From assembly GCF_004519315.1 (NCBI RefSeq), contig NZ_SOZE01000029.1:1-64000 (forward strand): DNA of 64,000 nucleotides, read 5' to 3'. This DNA comes from Mucilaginibacter psychrotolerans (GTDB lineage Bacteria; Bacteroidota; Bacteroidia; Sphingobacteriales; Sphingobacteriaceae). The notes under the pieces were generated by a model. The model had not been told where the DNA came from. It worked only from the letters and a program-made list of their open reading frames with translations, and made no database searches. Each line of letters begins with the position of its first letter. Within the stretch, counting starts at the first letter, position 1. Shown piece by piece: positions 27,224-36,326 of this stretch. The translations under genes were made by a program, and so were the position numbers.

Positions 27224-27475
27224 CTATTTTAAAATTTTAAAATCCCGTTCCTGGTTAGGCGACCATACTTTGAAGTCCAGGTCCATTTCTCTCTTGCGGA
27301 TTCTGCCTGTACAAGTCGACACAGCCGTATGGACATCTTCATAGTAAGGCTGGAAAACCATTCCAGCCGGTAAGATAAAAACGAACTGCGCCGTTTTTAG
27401 CAACAGATCATTCTTGTATTTGGGCATTTCCCGGTGCAGGTAGATTAGTACCCTGTTCAAATATTTCTCATTCAT
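27224..27475 (-). CDS. Small hypothetical protein
   Basis: An 83-aa frame starting MNEKYLNRVLIYLHREMP with a hydrophobic middle (TAQFVFILPAGMVF). No family features and no clear ribosome-binding site. It is convergent with the HEPN gene and 44 bp downstream of the 91-aa gene on the same strand. It may be real but the support is only length and position. Confidence 0.45.
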   Translation of the reverse strand: MNEKYLNRVLIYLHREMPKYKNDLLLKTAQFVFILPAGMVFQPYYEDVHTAVSTCTGRIRKREMDLDFKVWSPNQERDFKILK

Positions 27476-27519
27476 AAAATAAAAATCGCTGCATTAATGC
27501 CCCGGAGGGGGGTACCACT

Positions 27520-27795
27520 TCAATGCTTGTCGTTTGTTAGCGACTTTAATAATTGTTCCATTTCCTTTTGATGGCCGTTGATCGCACCCGCCAGTTCTTC
27601 CTGTTCATCCACGGATAGCAAATGGTCATCATATATCCAATTGTCTGCGACGTCGAATAATATCCGGCCCAATTCTGCTTCGGCTATAGGATCATACAAT
27701 CGGTAGCCCACTCCACTATCCGGAAAGATATGCACCCACTTACCAGTGCTTAATTTCACCGATTTAGGTAGGTCATCAAATAGCTTATTTTTCAT
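27520..27795 (-). CDS. Small hypothetical divergent from mutasome
   Basis: A 91-aa acidic protein, MKNKLFDDLPKSVKL then GKWVHIFPDSGVGYRLYDP. It is divergent from the imu operon and shares its intergenic palindrome. An ATG further upstream (27855) would add a hydrophobic run that overlaps that palindrome, so the start at 27795 is preferred. Because the operator lies between the two, it may respond to DNA damage too. No function recognised. Confidence 0.6.
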   Translation of the reverse strand: MKNKLFDDLPKSVKLSTGKWVHIFPDSGVGYRLYDPIAEAELGRILFDVADNWIYDDHLLSVDEQEELAGAINGHQKEMEQLLKSLTNDKH

Positions 27796-27837
27796 TAAAA
27801 CAAAAGTGGAAAAAAAATGTAAAAAAGATATAGATTT

Positions 27838-27854
27838 TGCTAAAAATATTAGCA
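27838..27854. promoter_or_regulatory. Candidate SOS-type operator, mutasome side
   Basis: A 17-bp palindrome TGCTAA-AAATA-TTAGCA. The same pattern, TACTAA-CATAT-TTAGTA, occurs at 36122-36138 next to the SRAP operon. It starts 43 bp from the leftward 91-aa gene and 28 bp from the rightward 98-aa gene, positions suited to repression by a LexA-like dimer. No lexA gene is in the window. Confidence 0.6.
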
Positions 27855-27882
27855 TAACTTTATAGTCCTCAAAATTGGCAAC

Positions 27883-28179
27883 ATGGTACCATTTAATTTA
27901 CAACTCGAACTCACAAACAGGCTGACGACAATTGCTATTGAGCAGCTTGATCAACTCGCTGATGCAGCAGGTTTTATGCGGTATCAGATCAGGACATTCA
28001 ACGATAATTCGGTGATTTATGTGAATATAGAAGATGGGCCGCTGCCGATGGAAGAAATTATTGGCTTCAGTGAAGAGGAAGTTTTTTTACTGGATGAGGT
28101 AAAAGCTATTGCCGCAGCCATCCGGCAGTATAACAGCAGCCGCAATCTGAATTTTGATCAGATGGCTTTTGACTTTTAA
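27883..28179 (+). CDS. 98-aa protein leading the mutasome operon
   Basis: A small acidic protein, MVPFNLQLELTNRLTTIAIEQ, ending in NLNFDQMAFDF, a short hydrophobic/acidic tail of the sort seen in beta-clamp or partner-binding peptides (QMAFDF). It lies 10 bp before imuA and has the candidate SOS operator just upstream, so it is probably induced with the mutasome. QxxxxF-type clamp binding is only a suggestion. No family recognised. Confidence 0.65.
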   Translation: MVPFNLQLELTNRLTTIAIEQLDQLADAAGFMRYQIRTFNDNSVIYVNIEDGPLPMEEIIGFSEEEVFLLDEVKAIAAAIRQYNSSRNLNFDQMAFDF

Positions 28180-28189
28180 AAACTGTACC

Positions 28190-28915
28190 ATGCTCCAAAC
28201 GAAAGAAGAAATTATCAGCAGGCTTCGCCAGGATATGATGCGTTGGGAGGGCTTCCGCCCGCCGCAACCCGGCGCGAACAATGATTTGGGCCTTGGCGTT
28301 GTTGCTGCCGCCTTTCCCGATGGGATATTTCCCACTGGCGCAATTCACGAGTTCATTAGCAGTAGCCCCGAGGATACTGCTGCCAGCGGTGGCTTTATTG
28401 CCGGCCTGATTCAAAAACTTTTGAGCGACGGCGGAGCCTGTTTATGGATCAGCTATACCCGCCGTATTTACCCTCCAGCGCTTAAACTGTTTGGGGTTGA
28501 TCCCGACCGTGTGATATTCGTAGATGTACCGCTGCAAAAAGATGTGCTTTGGGTAACCGAAGAAGCGCTGAAATGCGAAGGTGTTGCTACGGTGGTCTGC
28601 GAAACAAAAGATCTCAGCTTTACGGAATCCCAACGTCTACAATTAGCCGTTGAGAAAAGCCATGTAACCGGTTTTGTACTGCGGAAGGATGTGAAAAAAG
28701 CCAATACGACAGCCTGTGTTACGCGCTGGAAAATTCGTCCGGTACGCAGCCAGTTACGATCCGGTATGCCTGGCGTCGGCTATCCGCGCTGGCAGGTGGA
28801 ATTACTTAAAGTACGGAATGGCAAACCTGGAAATTGGACTGTAGAATGGAAAAAGCAAAATTTCCAGACCGTAATTGCGCCTCGGATTATCGAACCAAAT
28901 CGTCAGTATGCCTAA
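28190..28915 (+). CDS. imuA: ImuA-like translesion repair protein
   Basis: The 241-aa product contains PTGAIHEFISSSPEDTAASGGFIAGL (position about 48-73), ACLWISYTRRIYPPALKLFGVDP, and a basic C-terminal part with VTRWKIRPVRSQ, as in ImuA (SulA/RecA-related). In model bacteria ImuA joins ImuB and DnaE2 in the SOS mutasome. There is no Walker A motif. The start at 28190 (MLQTKEEI) is preferred over an in-frame upstream ATG that lies inside the preceding gene. It overlaps imuB by 8 bp. Confidence 0.85.
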   Translation: MLQTKEEIISRLRQDMMRWEGFRPPQPGANNDLGLGVVAAAFPDGIFPTGAIHEFISSSPEDTAASGGFIAGLIQKLLSDGGACLWISYTRRIYPPALKLFGVDPDRVIFVDVPLQKDVLWVTEEALKCEGVATVVCETKDLSFTESQRLQLAVEKSHVTGFVLRKDVKKANTTACVTRWKIRPVRSQLRSGMPGVGYPRWQVELLKVRNGKPGNWTVEWKKQNFQTVIAPRIIEPNRQYA

Positions 28916-30410
28916 GCGTTTCGCGTCCATATGGTTCCGGCACTTACTCACAGACCAAAAGGCGATCCGCCAAAAGGGCCTGAAAGGGAAAGCTTATGTC
29001 TTTGCCGAACCGGAACATGGCCGTATGCTAATTACCGCATTGACCGAAGAGGCCCGCAAATACGGGGTAACGGAAGGCATGACCGTAGCAGATGCGCGGG
29101 TTATTGCACCTGACCTCTTGGTGTTCGATGGCAAACCGGACCGTAACCTCAAATTACTGACCGGTCTTGCAGAATGGTTCCTGCGTTATACTCCGCTCGT
29201 GCAACTGGACCCGCCAGACGGATTATTACTGGATGTCACCGGGTGTACGCATTTAAAAGGCGGTGAAAAAGCGTATTTACAGGAAATCGTTTCGCGCCTA
29301 AAAACGATAGGTTATGACGTTCGGCCTGCGATTGCCGATACCATCGGTGCTGCATGGGGCGTGGCTCGCTGCGCGGCATCCGGTCTGATCGTACCCGAAG
29401 GCGCGCACCGCAATGCCCTTATGCCCTTACCACCATCGGCACTACGTTTACCTACCGATGTACTGCTAAAACTGCGTAACCTGGGATTGTACCAGATCAG
29501 CAGTTTTGTTTACATGCCTAACTCGGTTTTGCGCCGTCGATTTGGGAAAAATATGGTACTGCGTTTGCATCAGGCGCTTGGCCAGGAAGTGGAATTTTTA
29601 TTTCCGCTCAAAGAACCAGTACCTTACAGTGAACGGATGGAATGCCTTGAAGCTATCAGTACCCGACCTTCCATCGAGATCGCCCTGAATAGCCTGCTCG
29701 AAAAACTTTGTAAAAGGCTATACGGGGAAGGAATGGGCCTGCGTTCTGCTGTGCTGACCTGGTACCGGGTAGATGGAAAGAACGGCAATATTACTATTGG
29801 CACCAACCATGCCAGTAACCGGGTGAACCATCTGTTCAAACTTTTTTTTATTAAGCTCGAATCGATTGAACCCGGATTGGGTATTGAGTTGTTTGTCTTA
29901 GATGCACTCAAAACTGAACCTACCAGCGATAAACAAAGTGAACTATGGTCGGCCAAAGGCGGGACTGACAGTGAAGAAGTTGCCGAACTGCTTGACCGGG
30001 TGGCAGGCAGGATAGGCAACACGCATATTCATCGTTACCTCCCTGGTGAACATTACTGGCCGGAACGTACCCCGGAACCTAATAGCGATATAAAAAAAGC
30101 ACCAGAAAGCGAGTGGCGAACGGATAAACCACGGCCCATGCAAATACTGGATCAGCCCGAACGCGTAGAAGCGATGGCACTGACACCTGACTACCCGCCC
30201 AAGCTTTTTATCTGGAAAGGCGAACAGCATGTGATCGTAGGTGCCGACGGCCCCGAGCGTATTGAGCGGGAATGGTGGCTTGAACCGGGGGAACACCGGG
30301 ATTACTATGTTGCGGAGGATGAGGACGGGCGGCGTTACTGGCTATTCCGCTCCGGCCATTATAACGCGGAAAACAATCAGCACTGGTATTTACATGGATT
30401 TTTTGCTTAA
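28908..30410 (+). CDS. imuB: ImuB, Y-family polymerase-like protein
   Basis: The 500-aa protein has the Y-family layout: MPKRFASIWFRHLLTD, MTVADARVIAPDLLVFD, then PDGLLLDVTGCTHLKGGEK where active polymerases have an SxDE motif. The catalytic acidic residues are missing, as expected for ImuB, which bridges DnaE2 to the beta clamp. Residues 470-500 (REWWLEPGEHRDYYV) are the usual end of ImuB. The start MPKRF at 28908 lies within the last codons of imuA (8-bp overlap), so translation is coupled. Confidence 0.9.
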   Translation: MPKRFASIWFRHLLTDQKAIRQKGLKGKAYVFAEPEHGRMLITALTEEARKYGVTEGMTVADARVIAPDLLVFDGKPDRNLKLLTGLAEWFLRYTPLVQLDPPDGLLLDVTGCTHLKGGEKAYLQEIVSRLKTIGYDVRPAIADTIGAAWGVARCAASGLIVPEGAHRNALMPLPPSALRLPTDVLLKLRNLGLYQISSFVYMPNSVLRRRFGKNMVLRLHQALGQEVEFLFPLKEPVPYSERMECLEAISTRPSIEIALNSLLEKLCKRLYGEGMGLRSAVLTWYRVDGKNGNITIGTNHASNRVNHLFKLFFIKLESIEPGLGIELFVLDALKTEPTSDKQSELWSAKGGTDSEEVAELLDRVAGRIGNTHIHRYLPGEHYWPERTPEPNSDIKKAPESEWRTDKPRPMQILDQPERVEAMALTPDYPPKLFIWKGEQHVIVGADGPERIEREWWLEPGEHRDYYVAEDEDGRRYWLFRSGHYNAENNQHWYLHGFFA

Positions 30411-30418
30411 CACCCTAT

Positions 30419-33400
30419 ATGAGTTACGTCGAATTACAGGTGACCAGCAATTTCAGCTTTCGGCGCGGTGGCAGCCATCCGGAAGAACTTGTCGACCACG
30501 CGGCCGACCTGGGTTATGATGCCATTGCATTGACCGACCGCAATACTTTTGCTGGTGTCGTCCGTGCTTACCAGGTAGCTACAGACCGGAACATTCGACT
30601 GATCCCCGGTGTGCGCCTTGACCTGCTCGATGGTCCAAGTTTGCTGGCCTACCCAACGAATAAAGCAGCCTACGCCCGATTATCCGCGCTGCTCACGCTT
30701 GGCAACCTCCGTGCTGAAAAAGAAAAATGCTATATCAGTAAGAAGGACGTTTACGGCCATGCTAAGGGCAGCTATTTTATCATTATTCCACCCGACAAGA
30801 TCACGCAGGATTTTGAATTTGAACTCGTTTTCACCCACCACGTTAAAGATTACCGGGCCAATCTGCCCAATCTCTATATAGCGGCCACCAAATACTATAC
30901 GGGCGATGATGCCAAACGCTTGTTCCTTTTAGCGGAGTTGAACATTCCGCTCGTTGCCACCAACGATGTACATTATCACCACGCGTCCAGGCGTGAGCTG
31001 CAAGATATTTTGACCTGTATCAGAGAAAAATGCACCATTTTCAATGCAGGTTATAAGCTGCATCAAAATGCCGAACGCCACCTGAAGGAAAAAGTGGAGA
31101 TGGAGCGCCTGTTTCGCATTTACCCTGAAGCGATCACTAACGCCAGGGTCATTGCGGACGCCTGCAGGTTCGATCTGAAATCACTGAAGTACAAATATCC
31201 CAGTGAGTTGACCACGGACGGCCGTACACCTCAGCAGCAGTTGGAATATCTGACCTGGAAGGGTGCAAACGCTTACTATATAGATCATGTTCCGGAAAAG
31301 GTGATTAATGCGTTAAGGGAAGAACTGGCGATCATTGCAGAACTGGATGTTGCTGATTATTTCTTAACTGTAGAAGATTATGTGACCTGGGCACGGAAAC
31401 AAAACATCCTTTGCCAGGGGCGCGGTTCAGCCGCCAATTCCGCGGTATGCTTTGTATTGGGAATCACCTCGGTGCCTCCGGATAAATCCAACTTACTTTT
31501 TGCCCGTTTCCTGTCGAAAGAACGCAACGAACCACCGGATATTGATGTAGACTTTGAGCACGAGCGGCGCGAAGAAGTCATCCAGTATATTTATAACCGC
31601 TTTGGCCGTGACCGTGCTGCTATTCTGCCAACCGTTTTTACGCTGCACTATAAGGGAGCGGTAAACGATGTAGGCCGGGCCATGGGCCTCTCAGTCGATG
31701 TAGTTAAACAGCTTTCGGATGCTTACGGAGATATGTCGGATGAAGAAATTACTGCCGAGCAGGTTGGCACTTTAGGGCTGAATCATAAAGATCCGCATTT
31801 GATTAAAGTGATAGAACTAGCCTCGCTGCTGATCGGTTTTCCCCGTCAGCTCGGCCAACATACCGGAGGCTTTGTCATTACCGATGGTAAACTCAGCGAC
31901 TTGTGCCCGATTTTTCACGCCCGTATGGAAAACCGCACAAATATCGAATGGAACAAAGATGATATCGATGCGCTCGGTTTTATGAAAGTGGATGTGCTGG
32001 CTTTGGGTATGCTGACTTGTATCCGCAAGGCTTTTGATCTGGTGCAAAGCCATTATGGTATTACACTGACCCTGGCCAATATTCCGCAGGATGATCCCAA
32101 GGTTTATGATATGATCACTGCCGCTGATACGCTGGGTGTATTTCAGATCGAAAGCCGAGCGCAAATGTCCATGCTGCCGCGCATGAAACCTACTTGTTTT
32201 TATGACCTGGTGATAGAAGTGGCCATAGTGAGGCCTGGCCCGATACAGGGTGATATGGTACATCCTTATATTCGGAGAAGGAACGGTGAAGAAGCGGTGG
32301 ATTATCCTTCGGAAGAAATTCGTTCAATCCTCGAACGCACGCTCGGGGTACCGCTTTTTCAGGAACAAGCGATGGAACTGGCCATCGTGGCCGCCGGATT
32401 CACCCCCGGTGAAGCCGACCTGCTCCGCCGCACAATGGCTACCTTTAAGTTCAACGGCATGGTCAGCAAGTTTGAGCATAAGCTGATCAACGGCATGACC
32501 TCGCGGGGTTATACTGAAGAATACGCGCGCCGCATCTTTAAACAGCTCGAAGGCTTCGGCAGTTATGGTTTCCCTGAAAGTCATGCGGCCAGTTTTGCCT
32601 TATTGGTTTATGTTTCCTGCTGGCTTAAATTTTACTATCCAGAAATATTCTGCGCGGCACTGCTCAACAGCCAGCCAATGGGCTTTTACCAACCCGCGCA
32701 AATCGTCCGTAATGCCCGCGAGCACGGCGTTAAAGTGCTGCATCCCGATGTGAACCATTCCCAATGGGACAGCATACTGGAGCCCAAACAAGATCAGTAT
32801 TTTACGATACGTCTGGGCTTCAGAGAGATCAACGGTATTCGCAAGGAAGAAATGGATAAGCTGCTCGCCGGCAGGATAAATCCTTACACTGAACCACATC
32901 AGATCTGCGATGCCGGGGTCACCGTAGCCGCGATGGAAAAATTAGCCAACGCCGATGCTTTTCGCTCAATGGCCCTCGACCGCCGACGCGCGCTCTGGGA
33001 AGTTGCTGCCTTGCATGATCGTCCAGTGCAGTTAATGCAGGGCCAACCCTCAGAAAGCCTTCGTGAACCGGAAGTTAATCTGCCGACGTTAAGGCTTTCC
33101 GAACATGTGGTGCAGGATTATGCTACCATCGGCCTGTCAGTCAAAGGCCATCCGCTCAACTTTATCCGGCACACGCTTGACTTACTGCATATCAAAACGG
33201 CCAAAGATGCGAATCAGACCGAAAATAAAACGGTCATTAAAACGGCCGGCCTGATCCTTGTCCGCCAACGGCCCGGTACGGCAAAAGGTGTTTGCTTCAT
33301 CACGCTTGAAGACGAAACGGGTACGACCAACCTTGTTGTTTTCCCTAAGTTATTTGACAAATATCGAAAAGAGATCCTGCATGCGAGGCTCCTCATGGTC

Positions 33401-33622
33401 GAAGGCGTTGTCGAACAGACTCAGGTCACCCACATTATTGTTAAAAGAGTATTTGATATCACGAAACTCTTGGGGGATCTGACCGCTATCCGCAATGAAA
33501 AACAGCCCGTGCTCACCCTATCCAGGGCTGACGAAAAAGCCTCGCCATTCATTCCTATGGAAAAACCCCTCAAAACACAAGAGCCAGCCGACACTTTTTA
33601 TAAAGGGAGGAATTTCAAGTAA
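30419..33622 (+). CDS. dnaE2: Error-prone DNA polymerase DnaE2
   Basis: At 1067 aa it is the expected length for DnaE2, the alpha-subunit paralogue that copies damaged DNA. The N-terminal PHP domain begins ELQVTSNFSFRRGGSHPEEL and has LTDRNTFAG. The palm shows RGSAANSAVCFVLGIT and PPDIDVDFEHERREEV, with the catalytic Asp pair, then the TGGFVITDG region. The C-terminus has the OB fold (GLILVRQRPGTAKGVCF). It starts 8 bp after imuB. Together with imuA and imuB it makes a standard, probably SOS-induced, mutasome. Confidence 0.95.
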   Translation: MSYVELQVTSNFSFRRGGSHPEELVDHAADLGYDAIALTDRNTFAGVVRAYQVATDRNIRLIPGVRLDLLDGPSLLAYPTNKAAYARLSALLTLGNLRAEKEKCYISKKDVYGHAKGSYFIIIPPDKITQDFEFELVFTHHVKDYRANLPNLYIAATKYYTGDDAKRLFLLAELNIPLVATNDVHYHHASRRELQDILTCIREKCTIFNAGYKLHQNAERHLKEKVEMERLFRIYPEAITNARVIADACRFDLKSLKYKYPSELTTDGRTPQQQLEYLTWKGANAYYIDHVPEKVINALREELAIIAELDVADYFLTVEDYVTWARKQNILCQGRGSAANSAVCFVLGITSVPPDKSNLLFARFLSKERNEPPDIDVDFEHERREEVIQYIYNRFGRDRAAILPTVFTLHYKGAVNDVGRAMGLSVDVVKQLSDAYGDMSDEEITAEQVGTLGLNHKDPHLIKVIELASLLIGFPRQLGQHTGGFVITDGKLSDLCPIFHARMENRTNIEWNKDDIDALGFMKVDVLALGMLTCIRKAFDLVQSHYGITLTLANIPQDDPKVYDMITAADTLGVFQIESRAQMSMLPRMKPTCFYDLVIEVAIVRPGPIQGDMVHPYIRRRNGEEAVDYPSEEIRSILERTLGVPLFQEQAMELAIVAAGFTPGEADLLRRTMATFKFNGMVSKFEHKLINGMTSRGYTEEYARRIFKQLEGFGSYGFPESHAASFALLVYVSCWLKFYYPEIFCAALLNSQPMGFYQPAQIVRNAREHGVKVLHPDVNHSQWDSILEPKQDQYFTIRLGFREINGIRKEEMDKLLAGRINPYTEPHQICDAGVTVAAMEKLANADAFRSMALDRRRALWEVAALHDRPVQLMQGQPSESLREPEVNLPTLRLSEHVVQDYATIGLSVKGHPLNFIRHTLDLLHIKTAKDANQTENKTVIKTAGLILVRQRPGTAKGVCFITLEDETGTTNLVVFPKLFDKYRKEILHARLLMVEGVVEQTQVTHIIVKRVFDITKLLGDLTAIRNEKQPVLTLSRADEKASPFIPMEKPLKTQEPADTFYKGRNFK

Positions 33623-33677
33623 GCGTAAGTTTGGGAAAAGCATTATCTTAGTTATCAAAATAACCCTTACTCATCCT

Positions 33678-34532
33678 ATGCGTACAATATTGACTACGCT
33701 GGTGCTGCTTCTGAGCGTGGCCGCATTCGCACAAAATGATGATAACCGTACGCTTACTATTCCTGTTATCTTTCATATCGTTTACACCGATACCATACCG
33801 GATAACGGGATTAGTGACGAAGTGAGGGACAATGGCAACAGTACAACCCGGTTAACCAGAGAGAAGCTATTAGCTGAATTGAAAGATCTCGACCAGGACT
33901 TTCAGCGAACCAACCCGGATATCGGGGACGTTATCCCTGAATTCCAATCGGTCATCGGAAACCCAAATATCCATTTCATCTTGCAGGATGTACGGTATGT
34001 TAAAACTACGTTGGCAGATATCCGCCAGTCCACAAATTCCACCAAGCTACACGAGTTGAGCCCTGCCGAGCATCCGGAAAGGTTTCTTAACGTCTACATC
34101 AGTACCCTGCGTTTTCACGGCGGCGGATCAGAGGGCTATACAAATGTTCCGGTCAATACACTACCTGCTAACGACGATTATGTAAATCTGAATTATATGT
34201 GGGTCGGCTTGCATTATCGCTTATTGAGCCATGAAGTGGGGCATTGGCTGGGATTATACCACATGAACGACGAGCATCAGCTCAACACCTGCAATATTAC
34301 GGATATCCCGGTGCAAAACAAATTAACAGATATTCCTTGTGTAGTTTGTACCAAACCCAGTGTCAGGGTTATCCATAGCCAGCGAAACCAATTTGCCAAA
34401 CCCAATACCAACAACTACATGGATTATTCAGGCTGCCGCAGAATGTTCTCATTGCAGCAAGCCGCATATGTGCGCAACCTTATTTTCAGATTAAGACCGG
34501 CTATTTGGAATGACCAAACAGTTCAAAATTAA
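33678..34532 (+). CDS. Secreted M43-type metalloprotease
   Basis: The 284-aa product has a signal peptide (MRTILTTLVLLLSVAAFAQ) and a metzincin zinc site, SHEVGHWLGLYH, at about residues 189-200. A Met-turn region NYMDYSGCRRMF follows near 250, as in pappalysin (M43) proteases. An in-frame upstream start would overlap dnaE2 and place the signal peptide inside the chain, so 33678 is preferred. It stands 55 bp after dnaE2 and probably has its own promoter. It is exported to the periplasm or outside; a role in digestion or surface processing is likely but the substrate is unknown. Confidence 0.88.
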   Translation: MRTILTTLVLLLSVAAFAQNDDNRTLTIPVIFHIVYTDTIPDNGISDEVRDNGNSTTRLTREKLLAELKDLDQDFQRTNPDIGDVIPEFQSVIGNPNIHFILQDVRYVKTTLADIRQSTNSTKLHELSPAEHPERFLNVYISTLRFHGGGSEGYTNVPVNTLPANDDYVNLNYMWVGLHYRLLSHEVGHWLGLYHMNDEHQLNTCNITDIPVQNKLTDIPCVVCTKPSVRVIHSQRNQFAKPNTNNYMDYSGCRRMFSLQQAAYVRNLIFRLRPAIWNDQTVQN

Positions 34533-34538
34533 ATGTCG

Positions 34539-35036
34539 TTAATTTCCAGCCCAGTAGGGATCTATGTCTGGCTTAGTAAATTCCTTTGCCACAAGCCTGG
34601 CTGCTTTTAAATAAAGTTCGTGGTCTTTCCCAATATCATTGATCGGCTTAGCCAGTCTTGAGAGTTTTAATGATCCCTCCTCACCAAAATTGATCACCTC
34701 AACAATGCTTAACCGATCCGGAGGTATCAGGCTGCGCATAATGACAAACTGATATACCATAGCTTTTTCATTATTGGTCTGATTATCCCGGTATATTTCT
34801 TCGGTTGTAAACTGATTGCTTTCCTGCGGTAGCTTAACGACAATGTATCCCTCAGACCGGTGAATTTCCGGTATCTGTTCTTCGGCGATAGCGGCCATTA
34901 TGCATTCCACTGCCTCATTGGAAACAAATATTTTACCTCCGCGCCCAAATAAACCCTGGGCCTGAATGCTGTCAAGATTCTGTAGCGGTGAAACGTGATA
35001 GAAGGCAGCTCCTTCTTCCAAAAGAAAGTTTTTCAT
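34539..35036 (-). CDS. ART-like hypothetical protein
   Basis: The 165-aa protein opens with FYHVSPLQNLDSIQAQGLFGRGGKIFVSN, a form common to ADP-ribosyltransferase and RNA phosphotransferase-like folds (H-x-T/S, SI...GL, then F-V-S). A catalytic Glu cannot be fixed. It is the third gene of the SRAP operon and begins 2 bp before the SRAP stop codon region. A part in DNA-damage response is inferred only from the operon. Confidence 0.6.
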   Translation of the reverse strand: MKNFLLEEGAAFYHVSPLQNLDSIQAQGLFGRGGKIFVSNEAVECIMAAIAEEQIPEIHRSEGYIVVKLPQESNQFTTEEIYRDNQTNNEKAMVYQFVIMRSLIPPDRLSIVEVINFGEEGSLKLSRLAKPINDIGKDHELYLKAARLVAKEFTKPDIDPYWAGN

Positions 35037-35038
35037 TA

Positions 35039-35860
35039 TTAAGCCGCTGGATACAGTAAGGATTCGGTTGTATCGAGATAACTCATATCAATCGGTTTTA
35101 ACTCCGCGTATTCCAATGGTGTCGCTTCGCGGGTACTCAGGTAATCTTTTGATATCGTACAAAACTCCATATCCTTTGACGGCACCTGTGCCAGCGCCAA
35201 CTGCGATAAGCGCTCCTGGTTCGGGTCGCCCAGTAACCACTCGTAGGCCTGGTCGTCATTCAGGATACTTGGCATTCGTTCTTTTGAATTATGGATCTGT
35301 TTCATCACCGAATTTGCTGGGGTCGTTCCCAGTGCTGCGCAATACACAAGTTCACCGGTTTCCGGGTCAAGCCACTGGTTGTACAGTCCTGGGAACCAAA
35401 AATATTCCTGCTCTTTAAGTGTAACCATGTAGGGGTATTTTACTTTCGCTGCGAGCGGCTGGCCTTTTTTGCCCAATTTTTCAACGTGGCGGCTTTCCAC
35501 GATGCCCGTCGACAGTACCAGACAACGACGCCCTTTTTTCACCGCATCTGCCCACATGGAGGTCTTCCCTTGGTCGTTCGTGAACAAGTTCTCACCTTTG
35601 AAATTCATTGTCAGGTAGCTGCGCATAAACTTCATAGCTTCCTCGCGACTGCGGATATATGCGGGTACGTAGCCCCAAAATGATTGTACGATCTCAAAAT
35701 CGGTTTTATCATCATTCGCGATAGCGATAGCCATCGGCTGGAACATAAAACCATTATGCACACCGACGTTCAGGAAATTGTAATTCCTGACGGCCTTTTC
35801 TAAGTTTTTTAATCGAATAAACTCGGTGCGGGTAACTTTTTGTCCGTTGTAGTAGCACAT
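35039..35860 (-). CDS. SRAP (HMCES/YedK) abasic-site protein
   Basis: SRAP proteins shield single-stranded abasic sites by forming a covalent link through Cys2. The 273-aa protein starts MCYYNGQKV, so Cys2 becomes N-terminal after Met removal. It keeps the active-site Glu region (STGIVESRH) and a His in IHNSKERMPSIL, matching the family's catalytic set, though GIVESRH is less canonical than the usual GYYEW. The gene lies in an operon behind the candidate SOS operator, fitting its old name, SOS response-associated peptidase. It overlaps the upstream 100-aa gene by 52 bp. Confidence 0.9.
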   Translation of the reverse strand: MCYYNGQKVTRTEFIRLKNLEKAVRNYNFLNVGVHNGFMFQPMAIAIANDDKTDFEIVQSFWGYVPAYIRSREEAMKFMRSYLTMNFKGENLFTNDQGKTSMWADAVKKGRRCLVLSTGIVESRHVEKLGKKGQPLAAKVKYPYMVTLKEQEYFWFPGLYNQWLDPETGELVYCAALGTTPANSVMKQIHNSKERMPSILNDDQAYEWLLGDPNQERLSQLALAQVPSKDMEFCTISKDYLSTREATPLEYAELKPIDMSYLDTTESLLYPAA

Positions 35861-36111
35861 AACTGGTTCCTTCTGTATTCACGAATATACGCAGCAATAA
35901 CCTTGCCTGCAAATTCTGCTTCCTCCTGACGTCCTTCGGGAAGGGAAGTCCAAAAATTTAGCCCGTCAGCATCTTCAGCTATTGTAATATTTAAAGGCGG
36001 TTTGGAATTAGGATAGACAACATGGTAGACCCGAGCCGATTTGACCGTATGACCGCTCACCTGGACAATCTGCCCGTTTAGCTCTACCTCAAATTTCTTT
36101 GGATCATCCAT
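35809..36111 (-). CDS. 100-aa hypothetical, first gene of SRAP operon
   Basis: A small protein, MDDPKKFEVELNGQIVQVSGH, then VYHVVYPNSKPPLNITIAEDADGLNFWTSLPEGRQEEAEF. It is beta-rich and ends in a basic stretch EYRRNQLCATTTDKKLPAPSLFD. The start codon lies 11 bp from the candidate SOS operator at 36122-36138, which supports it as a real gene. Its 3' end overlaps the SRAP start by 52 bp. No family recognised. Confidence 0.7.
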   Translation of the reverse strand: MDDPKKFEVELNGQIVQVSGHTVKSARVYHVVYPNSKPPLNITIAEDADGLNFWTSLPEGRQEEAEFAGKVIAAYIREYRRNQLCATTTDKKLPAPSLFD

Positions 36112-36121
36112 AAGTCAAATA

Positions 36122-36138
36122 TACTAACATATTTAGTA
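36122..36138. promoter_or_regulatory. Candidate SOS-type operator, SRAP side
   Basis: A 17-bp palindrome TACTAA-CATAT-TTAGTA, the partner of TGCTAA-AAATA-TTAGCA at 27838-27854. Both operons carry DNA-damage genes. It sits immediately upstream of the leftward 100-aa/SRAP operon and 44 bp upstream of the small rightward ORF at 36182, so it might affect that too. Confidence 0.6.
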
Positions 36139-36181
36139 ATTCAAAAATACAAAGTGAGCAACTCGTATATCAATATTTTTT

Positions 36182-36316
36182 ATGAGTTTACAAGAAGAAC
36201 TCAAAAGCACCTCAATATTAACAGGCAAATCTTCTAAATCAAAATGTACTACCAATGATATTATTTCCCATTTCCAAAAACGAAAGGACATGTTTTGCCG
36301 AGTCATAATAGATTGA
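36182..36316 (+). CDS. 44-aa ORF before radical SAM gene, candidate peptide
   Basis: ATG at 36182 opens a 44-codon frame with two Cys (SKSKCTTND and DMFCRVIID). It is followed by a hairpin plus T-rich run and then the radical SAM gene. The same order (small peptide, hairpin, enzymes) appears at the opposite end of this island. It may be a second precursor peptide or a regulatory leader. It lacks a recognised leader motif and its ribosome-binding site is weak. Confidence 0.4.
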   Translation: MSLQEELKSTSILTGKSSKSKCTTNDIISHFQKRKDMFCRVIID

Positions 36317-36326
36317 AAATAAATCG

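Noticed and set aside
28190..33622. imuA-imuB-dnaE2 as a novel system
   Set aside because: This is the known translesion mutasome; only its candidate operator and small leading gene are noteworthy.
33495..33677. Upstream extension of the metalloprotease
   Set aside because: It would overlap dnaE2 by 128 bp and bury the clear signal peptide; the start at 33678 is better.
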